A stretch of 64,000 nt of DNA from Azoarcus sp. (GTDB taxonomy: Bacteria > Pseudomonadota > Gammaproteobacteria > Burkholderiales > Rhodocyclaceae). The position numbers were made by a program, and so were the translations under genes. The notes below the pieces were generated by a model. It saw only the letters and a list, made by a program, of their open reading frames with translations. It had not been told where the DNA came from and did not search any database. The stretch covers positions 1 to 64,000 of the forward strand of contig JAUVVG010000021.1 in the NCBI GenBank assembly GCA_030604735.1, read 5' to 3'. Shown one piece after another: positions 1 through 8,950 of the stretch. How positions within the stretch are numbered: position 1 is the stretch's first letter; each line of letters begins with the position of its first letter.

Positions 1-57
1 AAGAGCGTCGGGGCCGATGGCCAGGCGGTGCTGGACGCCTATCGCGCCGCCCGCTGA
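1..57 (+). CDS. C-terminal end of an upstream CDS, probably TRAP DctP (partial)
   Basis: The window opens inside a reading frame that ends with ...AVLDAYRAAR and a TGA stop. Only 18 residues are visible, too few to assign by sequence. A strong hairpin and then dctQ/dctM follow in the same direction. TRAP operons usually start with the periplasmic substrate-binding gene dctP, so a DctP C-terminus is the likely identity, from context only. Confidence 0.4.
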   Translation, partial: KSVGADGQAVLDAYRAAR

Positions 58-80
58 CCGCAGCCGGGCTTGTTCGTCCC

Positions 81-111
81 GCAGGGAGCCCGCTAGCCGG
101 GGGCTCCCTGC
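81..111 (+). terminator. Hairpin between upstream CDS and dctQ
   Basis: GCAGGGAGCCC and GGGCTCCCTGC form a perfect 11-bp stem around a 9-nt loop. No T-run follows. It may be a factor-dependent terminator, or an mRNA-stabilising hairpin that keeps a binding-protein transcript more abundant than the permease message, as is common between dctP and dctQ. Confidence 0.6.
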
Positions 112-170
112 GCTGTAATCGTCCGCAGCGGCCGTCCGTTGCGGCGCCAAACCACCGGAGGATGGCCGGG

Positions 171-689
171 ATGAGAGCCGTACTCGATTTTCTATACCGC
201 ATGACCGGCGCGCTGGCCGCGATCGGGATGGTAGGCACCTTGATTTTCGTCGCGACCGGCATCGTCGCGCGTCCTCTCGGGCTCTATCTGCGCGGCACCG
301 ACGCCTATGCCGGCTACACCATGGCCGCGTGTGGTTTTCTGGCGCTGGCCTACACCTTCAAGTATGGCGAGCATATCCGGGTCAGCCTGCTGCTGGACCG
401 GCTGGGTGCGCGCCTGCGCCTGGTCACCGAATGGTTCGCATTGCTGGTCGGCGTCGCGGTGACCGGCATGCTGGCCTTCTACAGCGCCCGAATGGCGTGG
501 TTCTCCTACGAATTCGGGGATAGATCCCAAGGCATAGACGCGACCCCCTTGTGGATGCCGCAGATGCTGATGGTGATCGGCACCACCGTTTTATTCATTG
601 CCTTGCTCGACGATCTGGTGATGCGGGCCATGGGGCGTGAGCCTGCACGACTGGCTGGGGCCGGTCAGAACCAGAGCCGGATGGAGTAG
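171..689 (+). CDS. TRAP transporter small permease subunit (DctQ family), system 1
   Basis: This 172-aa inner-membrane protein has four hydrophobic segments, the size and pattern of DctQ proteins, which couple the periplasmic binding protein to the DctM permease. It contains the family-like stretch TFKYGEHIRVSLLLDRL between segments 2 and 3. The ORF track starts at 162, but GGAGGA overlaps that ATG. The ATG at 171 has the same GGAGGA at good spacing and is preferred. dctM follows after 9 bp. The substrate is unknown; TRAP systems import organic acids and related solutes using Na+ or H+ gradients. Confidence 0.9.
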   Translation: MRAVLDFLYRMTGALAAIGMVGTLIFVATGIVARPLGLYLRGTDAYAGYTMAACGFLALAYTFKYGEHIRVSLLLDRLGARLRLVTEWFALLVGVAVTGMLAFYSARMAWFSYEFGDRSQGIDATPLWMPQMLMVIGTTVLFIALLDDLVMRAMGREPARLAGAGQNQSRME

Positions 690-698
690 GGAGCAGGC

Positions 699-1997
699 AT
701 GGACATCCTCGTTGCACTTTCTCTCGTCGCCGCGATGCTGCTCATGCTCGCCGGTGGCGTCTGGATCGGAATGGCCCTGATGGCGGTCGGCATCCTCGGC
801 ATGCTTGGATTCACCTCGCGTGCGCCTGGCGACGGCATGGCGATGAGCATCTGGGGCATGGGGTCGAGCTGGACGCTGACCGCGTTGCCGTTGTTCTTGT
901 GGATGGGCGAGATCCTGTTCCGTACCCGGCTCTCGTCCGACATGTTCAAGGGCCTCGCGCCGTGGCTGGAGCGTCTGCCCGGGCGTCTGCTGCACACCAA
1001 CATCATCGGCTGTACGCTGTTCGCGGCGGTGTCCGGTTCGTCTGCGGCGACTTGCGCGACCATCGGCAAGATCAATCTGCCCGAGCTGTCCAAGCGCGGT
1101 TATCCCGAATCGATGGTGATCGGGACGCTGGCCGGCGCCGGTACGCTGGGATTGCTGATCCCACCATCCATCATCATGATCGTCTACGGCGTGGCCGCGG
1201 ACGTATCGATCGCGCGCCTGTTCATCGGGGGCGTGCTGCCGGGCCTACTGCTGGCGACCTTGTTCATGGGCTGGGTGGTCGTGTGGTCGCTGATGCATCG
1301 CGACCAGATTCCCAAGGCCGACCTGCGTTCGACTTTCATCGAGAAAATTCGGGCCTCGCGTAACCTGATCCCGGTGGTGGCCCTGATCGGTGCGGTGCTG
1401 GGCGGCATCTACTCGGGTATCGCGACCGCGACCGAAGCCGCCGCACTGGGCGTGATCGGCGCGCTGGTGATCGCTGCCAGCCAGGGTGCGCTGAGTCGTC
1501 GAACCTTCATCGACAGCCTGATGGGCGCGACCCGGCTGTACTGCATGATCGCGCTGATCCTGGCCGGCTCGGCCTTTCTGACGCTGGCGATGGGCTACAT
1601 CGGCCTGCCGCGTCACCTCGCCACCTGGATAGGCGAGCTGGGCTTGTCGCCGGCGGCGCTGCTGCTCGCGCTGACGCTGTTCTTCATCCTGCTCGGCTGC
1701 TTCCTCGATGCGATTTCCATCGTCGTGCTGACCATGGCGGTGCTGATGCCGACGATACAGGTGGCCGGCATCGATCCGCTGTGGTTCGGGATTTTCGTCG
1801 TGGTGGTGGTCGAGATGGCGCAGATCACCCCGCCGGTCGGCTTCAACCTGTTCGTGCTGCAAGGCATCACCGGGCGCGAGATCACGCGCGTGGCGGTCTA
1901 TGCGCTGCCGTACTTCATCCTCATGTGCGTGGCGGTGGTGCTGCTGTACCTGTTCCCCGGGATCGTGACCTGGCTGCCTGGGCACATGATGGGCTGA
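699..1997 (+). CDS. TRAP transporter large permease subunit (DctM family), system 1
   Basis: The 432-aa polytopic membrane protein has the usual DctM length and about 12 hydrophobic segments. Family-typical segments include SGSSAATCATIG, LLIPPSIIMIVYG and MAQITPPVGFNLFVLQGI near the C-terminus. It forms the ion-coupled translocation channel with DctQ. The start ATG is preceded by GGGAGCAGG and lies 9 bp after dctQ, so the two genes are cotranscribed. The operon ends here; the next gene is convergent. Confidence 0.93.
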   Translation: MDILVALSLVAAMLLMLAGGVWIGMALMAVGILGMLGFTSRAPGDGMAMSIWGMGSSWTLTALPLFLWMGEILFRTRLSSDMFKGLAPWLERLPGRLLHTNIIGCTLFAAVSGSSAATCATIGKINLPELSKRGYPESMVIGTLAGAGTLGLLIPPSIIMIVYGVAADVSIARLFIGGVLPGLLLATLFMGWVVVWSLMHRDQIPKADLRSTFIEKIRASRNLIPVVALIGAVLGGIYSGIATATEAAALGVIGALVIAASQGALSRRTFIDSLMGATRLYCMIALILAGSAFLTLAMGYIGLPRHLATWIGELGLSPAALLLALTLFFILLGCFLDAISIVVLTMAVLMPTIQVAGIDPLWFGIFVVVVVEMAQITPPVGFNLFVLQGITGREITRVAVYALPYFILMCVAVVLLYLFPGIVTWLPGHMMG

Positions 1998-2061
1998 GAT
2001 TCATCGGTCGAGATGCGGGAGGGCCAAGCGGGTTCGGATGCCATGACCACAGCGCCGCGCC

Positions 2062-2415
2062 CTATGTCGTGGCGATGACGGTGACTTCCACAAGCAGGTT
2101 CGGCCCGGCGAGCGAGGCCTCCACCGTGGTTCTTGCCGGTGCAGCTCCCTTCGGCAGCCACGCCTCCCAAACAAGGTTCATGCCGTCGTAATCGCTCATA
2201 TCCTTCAGGTGGATGCAGGCGGACAGCATTCGGTCGTGGTCGGAGCCGGCCTCACGAAGCAGTTCCGTGACGCGCCTGAGTGTCTCGTGCGTCTGCTCCT
2301 CGATGGTAACTGCGGACGAACCCATGGATGTCTGGCCACAGAGAAAGATCAAGTTGCCGATCTTGACGATCTTGGACATGCGTGAGTTGGTGTGAATGCG
2401 TTGGATATCACTCAT
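2062..2415 (-). CDS. RidA/YjgF/UK114-family imine deaminase
   Basis: The 117-aa protein has standard RidA length. RidA proteins form cytosolic trimers and hydrolyse reactive enamine/imine intermediates to ketoacids and ammonia. The family active-site arginine is present in APARTTVEA, and the conserved glutamate in LLVEVTVIA. It overlaps the stop of the HcnB-like flavoprotein gene by 8 bp and is last in the four-gene minus-strand unit. A RidA enzyme directly after an amine or amino-acid dehydrogenase makes sense, because flavin oxidation of an amine yields an imine. The subfamily (RidA versus Rid1-7) was not resolved. Confidence 0.9.
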   Translation of the reverse strand: MSDIQRIHTNSRMSKIVKIGNLIFLCGQTSMGSSAVTIEEQTHETLRRVTELLREAGSDHDRMLSACIHLKDMSDYDGMNLVWEAWLPKGAAPARTTVEASLAGPNLLVEVTVIATT

Positions 2416-3841
2416 GGGTCGGGTCCTCGTTTGGTTGTGAGTTGCGCTCGGTTCCGGCGGATCGGGCTACCCGCGCCTGTGAAAGAGCAAGCAACGGAAT
2501 GGGTTTCAATGGAGGGCGGATGCGGTAATAGCCGGTCTCCTCGATTGAGACACCGTTTTCGGCTGCCAGGATTGACGAGACTGTCAGGCCGCACATCCTG
2601 CCCTGGCAGGGGCCCATGCCGCTCCGGCTGAAAAACTTGGTTTGATTGGGGCCTTTGCAGCCCAGCCTCGCCATTTCTCGGATCTGGCCTGCCGTGACTT
2701 CCTCGCAGCGGCATACGACGGTCTCGTCCAGCGGGGCACTCAGCCATTCTGGCGCTCGATAGAGCGTATCGAGGAACGGGCGAATGCGCAGCTGGCGTCG
2801 ATGCGCGCGAGCGGGGCGTCGGACCAGTTTTTGGCGTTCACCTTCCGATAGATTTCCGAGTGCGAAGCACGCGTCCAGCCCCGCTATCGCACCGCTTGCC
2901 TCGGCCGCGAGCGCACCGGCAATGCCCGCGCCATCCCCGCAGATCGTGATCGACGGGTTGGAACTGCGTCCATGCCCGTCGCAGCAGGGTTTCCAGGTTT
3001 GCTGATCCACGTCCCAGCGATGTTCCAACCGGAGCATTCTGGTGATCTGCACGTTCGGGATGACGCCGTGATGAAGCAGCACGGTATCTACCGTCAATTC
3101 GATACGCTGCCCCTTGTGGATGAAGCTTACTCCGCGGACGCGATCGGAGCCCAGGATGTTGACCGCTTCGTCAGTCCTGAAAAAGGGTACGCGTCCCGCC
3201 CTCAAATGCGTGAGCAGGCGCAGACCCTTGATCAGGTAGCCTGGAGCGAGCAGAGCCTTGGGCAGATGCCGCATGGCCTTGCCTGCCTGCGCGATCGGTG
3301 AAGTCTGGATCAAGCCTTTTATCGACGCGCCTGCATCGAGCAATTGCTTGCCGACCAGAAGCAGCAGCGGTCCATCGCCCACCAGAACGACATCGCCACT
3401 CGGGACGGCCGCAGCGGTTTTCATCATGATCTGCGCAGCGCCGGCGTTCATCACGCCCGGCAGGGTCCAGCCCGGCATCGGTGAAGGCCGCTCCATTGCA
3501 CCCGTGGCGAGAATCAGATGACGGGCGCTGAGCGTCTTGGATACCCCCGCCTGCAGGTACGCGATTTCAAGATCATCGCTGATCTGCCAGACAGAGGCGC
3601 CCTGAATGCGCGTGACCGTCGAATGCTGGAGTCGGGTCGTCAGGGTTCGGCCGTGCAGGTACTCCGGTCCGAGAATCGTTTGCATTCCATTGTCGACCGC
3701 GTCGACGTTTCGGTAGATCTGTCCGCCGGGTGACAACTGCTCGTCGATCAAGGCCGTACGGAGGCCCCGATTGGCAGCCGTGAGGGCGGCAGTGATGCCG
3801 CTTGGCCCTGCACCGATCACCACTACATCGAAGGTGCTCAC
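2408..3841 (-). CDS. FAD/NAD(P)-binding oxidoreductase with BFD-like [2Fe-2S] domain (HcnB/OoxA-like)
   Basis: The 477-aa protein starts with the dinucleotide motif VVVIGAGPSG and has a second Rossmann motif, VLVGDGP, about 150 residues later. Near residues 375-420 it has CRCEEVT followed by GPCQGRMC, the four-cysteine pattern of a BFD-like [2Fe-2S] domain. This matches the larger flavoprotein of HcnABC/opine-oxidase-type amino-acid dehydrogenases. The ORF track extends to 3988, but a GTG at 3841 overlaps the stop of the ferredoxin-like gene (GTGA) and gives a clean N-terminus directly before the FAD motif, so I use it. The subunit is expected to pass electrons from the substrate-oxidising partner to an acceptor. 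Confidence 0.88.
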   Translation of the reverse strand: MSTFDVVVIGAGPSGITAALTAANRGLRTALIDEQLSPGGQIYRNVDAVDNGMQTILGPEYLHGRTLTTRLQHSTVTRIQGASVWQISDDLEIAYLQAGVSKTLSARHLILATGAMERPSPMPGWTLPGVMNAGAAQIMMKTAAAVPSGDVVLVGDGPLLLLVGKQLLDAGASIKGLIQTSPIAQAGKAMRHLPKALLAPGYLIKGLRLLTHLRAGRVPFFRTDEAVNILGSDRVRGVSFIHKGQRIELTVDTVLLHHGVIPNVQITRMLRLEHRWDVDQQTWKPCCDGHGRSSNPSITICGDGAGIAGALAAEASGAIAGLDACFALGNLSEGERQKLVRRPARAHRRQLRIRPFLDTLYRAPEWLSAPLDETVVCRCEEVTAGQIREMARLGCKGPNQTKFFSRSGMGPCQGRMCGLTVSSILAAENGVSIEETGYYRIRPPLKPIPLLALSQARVARSAGTERNSQPNEDPTHE

Positions 3842-4161
3842 TGGGCTGCTCCGCCGAGTTGTCCGATCGAACGTGCCCCATGGATCAAGCGAACATGCAT
3901 GCCCTCGCGAACCGGGGTGGCGCAGGCCTGCACGTTGGGTGTGCCGTCGACCTCCACCAGGCACTCGAAGCACACGCCCATCATGCAAAGGGGCGCGCGC
4001 GGTGCTCCGCTAACCGGCGTGTATCGCATCGGCACGCAATTCGCCTTCAGCAACGCAGCTGCAAGCGGCTCACCGATCATGGCCTGGCAGGGTTCCCCGT
4101 CGACGAATATTTCGCAGATGCGCCGCCGTTGCGGTGCATCCGACTCAATGAGCTTGAACAT
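3838..4161 (-). CDS. (2Fe-2S)-binding small subunit (HcnA/SoxA-like ferredoxin domain)
   Basis: This 107-aa protein carries C59, C64, C67 and C80 in the segment LCMMGVCFECLVEVDG plus a downstream VQAC, the spacing of plant-type [2Fe-2S] domains in HcnA and SoxA-like subunits. It overlaps the upstream HcnC-like gene by 17 bp and the downstream HcnB-like gene by 4 bp, implying translational coupling and a three-subunit enzyme. The likely role is electron relay between the two flavoproteins. The length agrees with HcnA-type proteins (about 100 aa). Confidence 0.88.
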   Translation of the reverse strand: MFKLIESDAPQRRRICEIFVDGEPCQAMIGEPLAAALLKANCVPMRYTPVSGAPRAPLCMMGVCFECLVEVDGTPNVQACATPVREGMHVRLIHGARSIGQLGGAAQ

Positions 4162-5260
4162 CGAAGCGCTCCGCGTTGAAGCCCGTGATCAGGTCCGGCT
4201 TGGGGTTTCCGCACAACCAGTGGACAAGCACTTCTGCGTGCATGGCGGCGAGCGTGATGCCGCTATGGCAACTGATGACGAATGCTCCGGGTTGGTCGGA
4301 GGATTCCTCGTAGATGGGCAATCCATCGCCTGTCATCACTCGCAATGCGCCCCAGGCACGAACGACGTTCAGATTACCAATATCCGGGAAGCAGCGGACC
4401 GCACGGGCCGCGATCTGTGACATCTGCTCGAGGCTTGTCCCGTCATCGAACCCGACATCTTCTTTGGAGTCGCCGATCTGGATGCCGCCATCGCCCGTCT
4501 GTCGAACATGCAACGTGGGCAGATCGAGAAAAGGCAAGGCCCGCTCGCAAACCAGTACCTGACCCCTGATCGGTTCGACCGGTGCGCGAAGGCCTACCAT
4601 CGGGGCCAGTTGACGGTTGCCCAGGCCTGCCGCAAGCACGATGCGCGGTGCCCGAAATCGTGCGTGGGGCGTCTTCAGTTCGTAAGCGCCACTGCGGTAC
4701 TCGATCATCTCTACGTGATGTCCCGGCACGTGGGTCCCTCCCAACATGTGGACGGCGGCGTGCATTGCTTTCAGCAGTCTGAGCGGATTGGCGTGACCAT
4801 CCATCGGGCAGAACGATCCGCCCACGACGTCCGGGCCTACGCCTAGCACACGATGCTGCACTGCTTTGCGGTCGAGAATCTCATACGGGTAGGGCTCACC
4901 GATCGTCGACGCAATGCCCTTCAGCTCCTCGTCGCGCCGGGCCAGCTCGGAGTTGTCGAGGCACAGATGCAGACCGCCGCGCTGTTGCAATTGGACGTCT
5001 ATGCCGGTCAATGCGGCGAGCGCACTCGAGAAGCTCTGCCACCGGGCGGCAGCCTGTACGGTCCAGCGTGCATATGCTGTGCTGTTCGCGCCCTTGCCCT
5101 GAACCCACACCAGACCGAAATTGCCGCGTGCGGCGCGAAAGGCGTCGTCCCCTTCGTCAAGCAGGTTGACAGTCAGGCCGCGTCTGAGGAGACCGTACGC
5201 AATCGACGCCCCGACCACGCCGCCTCCGACGACGATGAAATCTGTTTCGTGCTTTGTCAT
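4145..5260 (-). CDS. FAD-dependent amino-acid/amine oxidoreductase (DadA/HcnC/OoxB-like)
   Basis: The 371-aa flavoprotein begins with the FAD motif FIVVGGGVVGASIAYGLLRRG and ends with the DAO-type region TGDGLPIYEES...SCHSGITLAAMHAEVL. The family oxidises the C-N bond of glycine, D-amino acids, opines or proline analogues. The ORF track starts at 5341. The ATG at 5260 is preferred because it has AGGA at correct spacing and puts the FAD motif at residue ~7. It is the first gene of the dehydrogenase unit, downstream of the conserved element at 5341-5388. The true substrate cannot be read from sequence; the co-localised TRAP transporter suggests a small carboxylated amine. Confidence 0.88.
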   Translation of the reverse strand: MTKHETDFIVVGGGVVGASIAYGLLRRGLTVNLLDEGDDAFRAARGNFGLVWVQGKGANSTAYARWTVQAAARWQSFSSALAALTGIDVQLQQRGGLHLCLDNSELARRDEELKGIASTIGEPYPYEILDRKAVQHRVLGVGPDVVGGSFCPMDGHANPLRLLKAMHAAVHMLGGTHVPGHHVEMIEYRSGAYELKTPHARFRAPRIVLAAGLGNRQLAPMVGLRAPVEPIRGQVLVCERALPFLDLPTLHVRQTGDGGIQIGDSKEDVGFDDGTSLEQMSQIAARAVRCFPDIGNLNVVRAWGALRVMTGDGLPIYEESSDQPGAFVISCHSGITLAAMHAEVLVHWLCGNPKPDLITGFNAERFDVQAH

Positions 5261-5340
5261 TTGCGATTCCTGTTCTGTCGGACAGATGGAGCCACGGCAC
5301 GGACGGTGATCCATCGACCTCAAGATTAGGAAGGTCGGCA

Positions 5341-5388
5341 AATAAGATCAAATCAAGTCTTACATGTGATGCATGTGTAAATGTTATG
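5341..5388 (-). promoter_or_regulatory. Conserved operator-like element upstream of the HcnC-like gene
   Basis: On the plus strand this reads AATAA-N2-TCAAATCA-N4-TTA...GCATGTGTAAATGTTATG. The last 18 bases match 9605-9622 at 17 of 18 positions, and the AATAA, TCAAATCA and TTA blocks keep identical spacing there. The core TTACA-N11-TGTAA (5361-5381) is a dyad of the kind bound by LysR-type regulators. It sits about 80 bp before the HcnC-like start. The LysR gene lies just upstream on the same strand, so it is the candidate ligand-responsive activator (inference). Confidence 0.75.
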
Positions 5389-5427
5389 CGCAAAGCAGGG
5401 AGCGCTTCGGTTGCCTTGCTGAGCCGC

Positions 5428-6339
5428 TCACGAGCCAGCGTTGAGCAGGGGGTATGTGTCGAGCTCCTGTTGAAGCCGAGTCAGAAAGGGTTCGAGCAGC
5501 CTTGAGGCCGGTCTGTGACGGGGTTTCAGAAGGTGATATGTATAACGGATGGAGGGCAGAAACGGTTTTGCAACGACGCCCTTGTCTGTGTATTCCAGTG
5601 CGCCGATCGGCTCGACAAGCGCCACCCCCGCACCTTCTCGGACAAAGGCGCAGGCGCATGACGTGAGCTGGGCTTCGATAACGATCTGCCGCCTCACACC
5701 ATGATTCTCGAAAACCCGGCTGATCTGGTAGCGGACGCCGACCTCCGGTCCGAGGGTGATGAAGGGTTCGTCGTTCAGGTCCTCGACGCGAATGACGTCG
5801 CGGTTTGCCAGGCGATGGTTCATCGGCAATACGCAGCAGAGTGACGTTTCCAGCAAGGGCGAAACGTCGACGGCAGGATGGCTTGACTGGGTTGCGGCGA
5901 ATCCGATGTCGATCTGCTGGCTCGCGATCAATTCGAGCAGTTCGTCCGATGGCCTCGTTATCAGATGGACGCGAATGCGTGGATAGCTGAGGCGAAAGCG
6001 GGTTATGACACGGGGCAGAAAGGAAAGCGCCATTGCGGGGAGACTCGCAATGCTCAGCGTGCCAATCTGATAGTTGCGGATGCCTTCCGAGAATCGCGCG
6101 ATCTTCTCGATGCCAGAGAAGGAGCGTTCGACCTCGTCATACAGCAGCTTGGCCTCCAAGGTTGGATTCAGCCGTCCCTTCACGCGTGCGAAGAGCTGAA
6201 AGCCGACTGCGTGTTCCAAGTCCGACAACAGGCGGCTGACTGCCGGTTGTGTGATGCACAGCAGGTCCGCGGCGCGGGTTACCATGCCCGTTTGCATGGT
6301 GGCGCGAAAGGCTTCAAGTTGTCGGTGGTTCAGTCTCAT
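5428..6339 (-). CDS. LysR-family transcriptional regulator
   Basis: The 303-aa protein has the normal LysR length. Its N-terminal winged helix-turn-helix includes RQLEAFRATMQTGMVTRAA and ITQPAVSRLLSDLEHAVG, followed by a periplasmic-binding-like effector domain from about residue 90. It lies between the TRAP operon and the dehydrogenase genes, all on the minus strand, 40 bp upstream of one conserved element. It probably controls both units through the element copies at 5341-5388 and 9575-9622, with the TRAP substrate or its oxidation product as co-inducer. No good copy of the element was seen in front of lysR itself. Confidence 0.93.
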   Translation of the reverse strand: MRLNHRQLEAFRATMQTGMVTRAADLLCITQPAVSRLLSDLEHAVGFQLFARVKGRLNPTLEAKLLYDEVERSFSGIEKIARFSEGIRNYQIGTLSIASLPAMALSFLPRVITRFRLSYPRIRVHLITRPSDELLELIASQQIDIGFAATQSSHPAVDVSPLLETSLCCVLPMNHRLANRDVIRVEDLNDEPFITLGPEVGVRYQISRVFENHGVRRQIVIEAQLTSCACAFVREGAGVALVEPIGALEYTDKGVVAKPFLPSIRYTYHLLKPRHRPASRLLEPFLTRLQQELDTYPLLNAGS

Positions 6340-6555
6340 GGCTGCCTCTGATACGCGCGAACAAGTGCAACTTTAACGCGCGGATTGCAGCACGGACACC
6401 AACTTCTCCGACGAGATGATTATCACCGCAGCGCTCCCGTCACGCGATTGCGATCGTCAATCCGCTGGAAACGATGATCCTTGCCGGGCGCGGTTTAGCG
6501 ACCCAGCAAGGATTCGATGTGGATCAGGCTTCGATTGCGCGGCGTTGCGCCCGAG

Positions 6556-7554
6556 TCAACGCGTGAGCGTTGCGTCGAGAATCGGCTTTGCCCAGCGATC
6601 ACCCATGTCCTTCATGATCTCCGGCCAGACGGTGGCTCGGGCCTTGGTCGCATGGGCTTCGAGCCCCGCCGCGTCGACCGGGATCAGTGTGGCGCCGATG
6701 TCGACCAGACGTTGCTCGTTGACAGCCTGGTCCGCCTCGGCAGCCGTCCAGCGAGCAGATTCGAACGCCTGAGCCGCTGCCTCTATTGCTTGTTGCTGTT
6801 CCGCCGGGAGCTTTGCAAACGTCTCGGCGTTGACGAGCAGGTACCAGACCTCGAAGTGAGTGTTCAGCGGCACGTAGTATTTGGTCACGTCCCGGAAAGA
6901 GGCGTAGTAACCTTCGGCGCCCGAACCGATGACGCCATCGACGACACCGGTTTGGACCGCTGTGAAGGCCTCGGAGAAAGGTAGCGGCGAGCCGATGTAA
7001 CCGACGTTGTCCGCGAGGAGCTGGAACGACTTGATCGGCGGAACGCGCAGCTTCAGACCCTTGCTCGCATCGGGGTCACCGACGTTCGTCGGTTCCTTGT
7101 TCAGCGATACGCCGCCGAAGTAAAGCGGATAGGCCGCCAGAACCTTGATGTCCTGCTGGCCGTAAAGTTCTTCGATGGTCTCCCGTACTGGAGACCCCTT
7201 TGAGTAGACCTTCTGCGCCTCTTCCCAGTTGGTCGCAAGATAGGGCAGCAGAGCAATCTGAAGCCGGCGGTTGGCGCCGGTGGCAATCGGTTGAAGCGCC
7301 ATTTCGACCGCGCCGACCGAAACTCGCTCCTGCACGACCGTGTAGTCGCCCAGGGCGTTCGCCGGGAAGATGTCGAACTTCAGGGCGCCATTGGTAGCAG
7401 CCCCGACCGCATCGGCAAAGGCCCTTACATCCGTGTCTGCGGTGGTGCCCTGGGGTCTGACGTGGGACAACTTCAGCGTCGTCGCCACGGCGTCCGCCGC
7501 CGCCAGAGCGATGCACGCGCCAAACGCGATGGATCCGATAGATCTGAGTTTCAT
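6556..7554 (-). CDS. TRAP transporter substrate-binding protein (DctP family), system 2
   Basis: The 332-aa periplasmic protein starts with a signal peptide (MKLRSIGSIAFGACIALAAADAVA) and then the binding fold beginning TLKLSHVRPQG. The segments GLKLRVPP and QTGVVDGVIG are typical of DctP proteins, where the conserved arginine of the first binds the ligand carboxylate. The ORF track starts at 7662, but the ATG at 7554 has AAAGGAG upstream and opens the signal peptide. It is third in the order dctQ-dctM-dctP, 97 bp after dctM. The ligand is presumably a carboxylated compound oxidised by the neighbouring HcnABC-like enzyme. Confidence 0.92.
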   Translation of the reverse strand: MKLRSIGSIAFGACIALAAADAVATTLKLSHVRPQGTTADTDVRAFADAVGAATNGALKFDIFPANALGDYTVVQERVSVGAVEMALQPIATGANRRLQIALLPYLATNWEEAQKVYSKGSPVRETIEELYGQQDIKVLAAYPLYFGGVSLNKEPTNVGDPDASKGLKLRVPPIKSFQLLADNVGYIGSPLPFSEAFTAVQTGVVDGVIGSGAEGYYASFRDVTKYYVPLNTHFEVWYLLVNAETFAKLPAEQQQAIEAAAQAFESARWTAAEADQAVNEQRLVDIGATLIPVDAAGLEAHATKARATVWPEIMKDMGDRWAKPILDATLTR

Positions 7555-7651
7555 GAAAGTCTCCTTTGTGGGTGCAGCGATTGGATCGAGGGATTGCTCG
7601 TGGCCTGTGCGACTGCCGTTCGAGCGTGATGAAGCGATTTCAGGCAATGGA

Positions 7652-8950
7652 TCAGTAGCCAAATAGACGCGGGAAGAACATCGACAAGTCCTCCCAGAAC
7701 AGCGTCAGAACTGCGATCGGCACATAGCCGGTCAGCAGCAATACCATGGCAGGTCGAATAACCTGGGTCACCGGCACCTGCCCGATTCGAGCTCCCAAGT
7801 ACAGGATGCTTGCGTAGGGTGGCGTGACGCCGCCCATGGCGGTGCTGACGCCGATGATCGCCGCGAAATGGATCCGATCCACACCGATTGCATCCACGAG
7901 CGGAAGCAGTAGCGGCGCGACGAGAATGATGGCGGTGATGTCGTTCACCACCATGCCGAGCAAGAACAGCAGCACCATGATGAGAATCAAAAGCAGCGTC
8001 CTGTCGGTCGTGATCTCAAAGATGAAATTGACGAGCTTCTGCGGTACGTTTTCCATCACGAACATTTGACTAAGGATCAAACTGAACAGGATCATGATCA
8101 TGATCGAACCGACCGAGGTTCCGGCCTCCCGTCCGGCTGCGAGCAGACTTTGAAGGGTCAGGCCCTTGTAGATGAGGAACCCGACCGGCAGCGCGTAGAT
8201 CACAGAGATCGCGGCCGCCTCCGTGGGTGTCATGATTCCGCCGTAGATTCCGCCCAGAATCACGATCGGCATCAGCAGGGCCGGAATCGCATAGGTGGTT
8301 CGGCGACTGGTTTCCTTGATCAGTTGCTTTAAGGGCGTCGGATCGTCGAGAACCAGCGGGAATCGTCTGGCCATGAACAGGTTTACGATCGAGAACGAGA
8401 GCATCACGGCGAGACCGGGTCCCAGCGTGGCAAGAAAGCTTGCCAGGATCGAAGTTTCAGTTACCCAGCCGTACACGATCATCGTGACGCTGGGTGGAAT
8501 CAGTAGGCCGAGAATCGAGGAGTTCGCCACCAATGCAGTTGCATAGGCTCGGGGATAGCCCTTGCGCTCCATCTCGGGAATCAGGATCGGACCGATCGCG
8601 GCCACGCCAGTCAAGCCGCTGCCTGAGATGGCTCCGATGATCGCGCAGCTGACGGTTGCGACAACGCCGAGACCACCGCGGATGCGTCCGACGAAGATGT
8701 TAACGAAGCGCAGGAGCGCCGCCGCGATCCCGCTGGAACTCATGATGGTCCCGGCGAGTACGAATAGTGGAATGGCAAGCAAGACCGGCGAGGCGAGTTG
8801 CCCGAAACCCCACATCATGGCCCCCTTCATCGTGGCGCCGCCGACGAAGACCATGACCATGATGCCGCCGCCGAAGCAGTAGGGCAGCGGTACGCCGATG
8901 GTGAGGAGCAGTACCAGGAGTCCGAACGCGAGTGCAGCGGATTCAAGCAT
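7652..8950 (-). CDS. TRAP transporter large permease subunit (DctM family), system 2
   Basis: The 432-aa membrane protein contains the DctM-type segments CAIIGAISGSGLTGVAAIG, LLIPPSVTMIVYGWV and GVTPPYASILYLGARIG. Its start overlaps the dctQ stop by 8 bp. It forms the ion-coupled channel of the second TRAP system and is only distantly similar to the DctM at 699-1997, so the two systems are not a recent duplication. The gene order dctQMP differs from system 1, where a binding-protein gene seems to come first. Confidence 0.93.
   Translation of the reverse strand: MLESAALAFGLLVLLLTIGVPLPYCFGGGIMVMVFVGGATMKGAMMWGFGQLASPVLLAIPLFVLAGTIMSSSGIAAALLRFVNIFVGRIRGGLGVVATVSCAIIGAISGSGLTGVAAIGPILIPEMERKGYPRAYATALVANSSILGLLIPPSVTMIVYGWVTETSILASFLATLGPGLAVMLSFSIVNLFMARRFPLVLDDPTPLKQLIKETSRRTTYAIPALLMPIVILGGIYGGIMTPTEAAAISVIYALPVGFLIYKGLTLQSLLAAGREAGTSVGSIMIMILFSLILSQMFVMENVPQKLVNFIFEITTDRTLLLILIMVLLFLLGMVVNDITAIILVAPLLLPLVDAIGVDRIHFAAIIGVSTAMGGVTPPYASILYLGARIGQVPVTQVIRPAMVLLLTGYVPIAVLTLFWEDLSMFFPRLFGY

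Noticed and set aside
2408-5260. Hydrogen cyanide synthase (hcnABC) as a firm call
   Set aside because: The subunit set and motifs fit, but the same architecture serves opine, proline and D-amino-acid dehydrogenases. The catabolic context with a transporter, LysR and RidA argues against cyanide production. Presence of cynS 22 kb away is not evidence, since cyanase acts on cyanate rather than cyanide.
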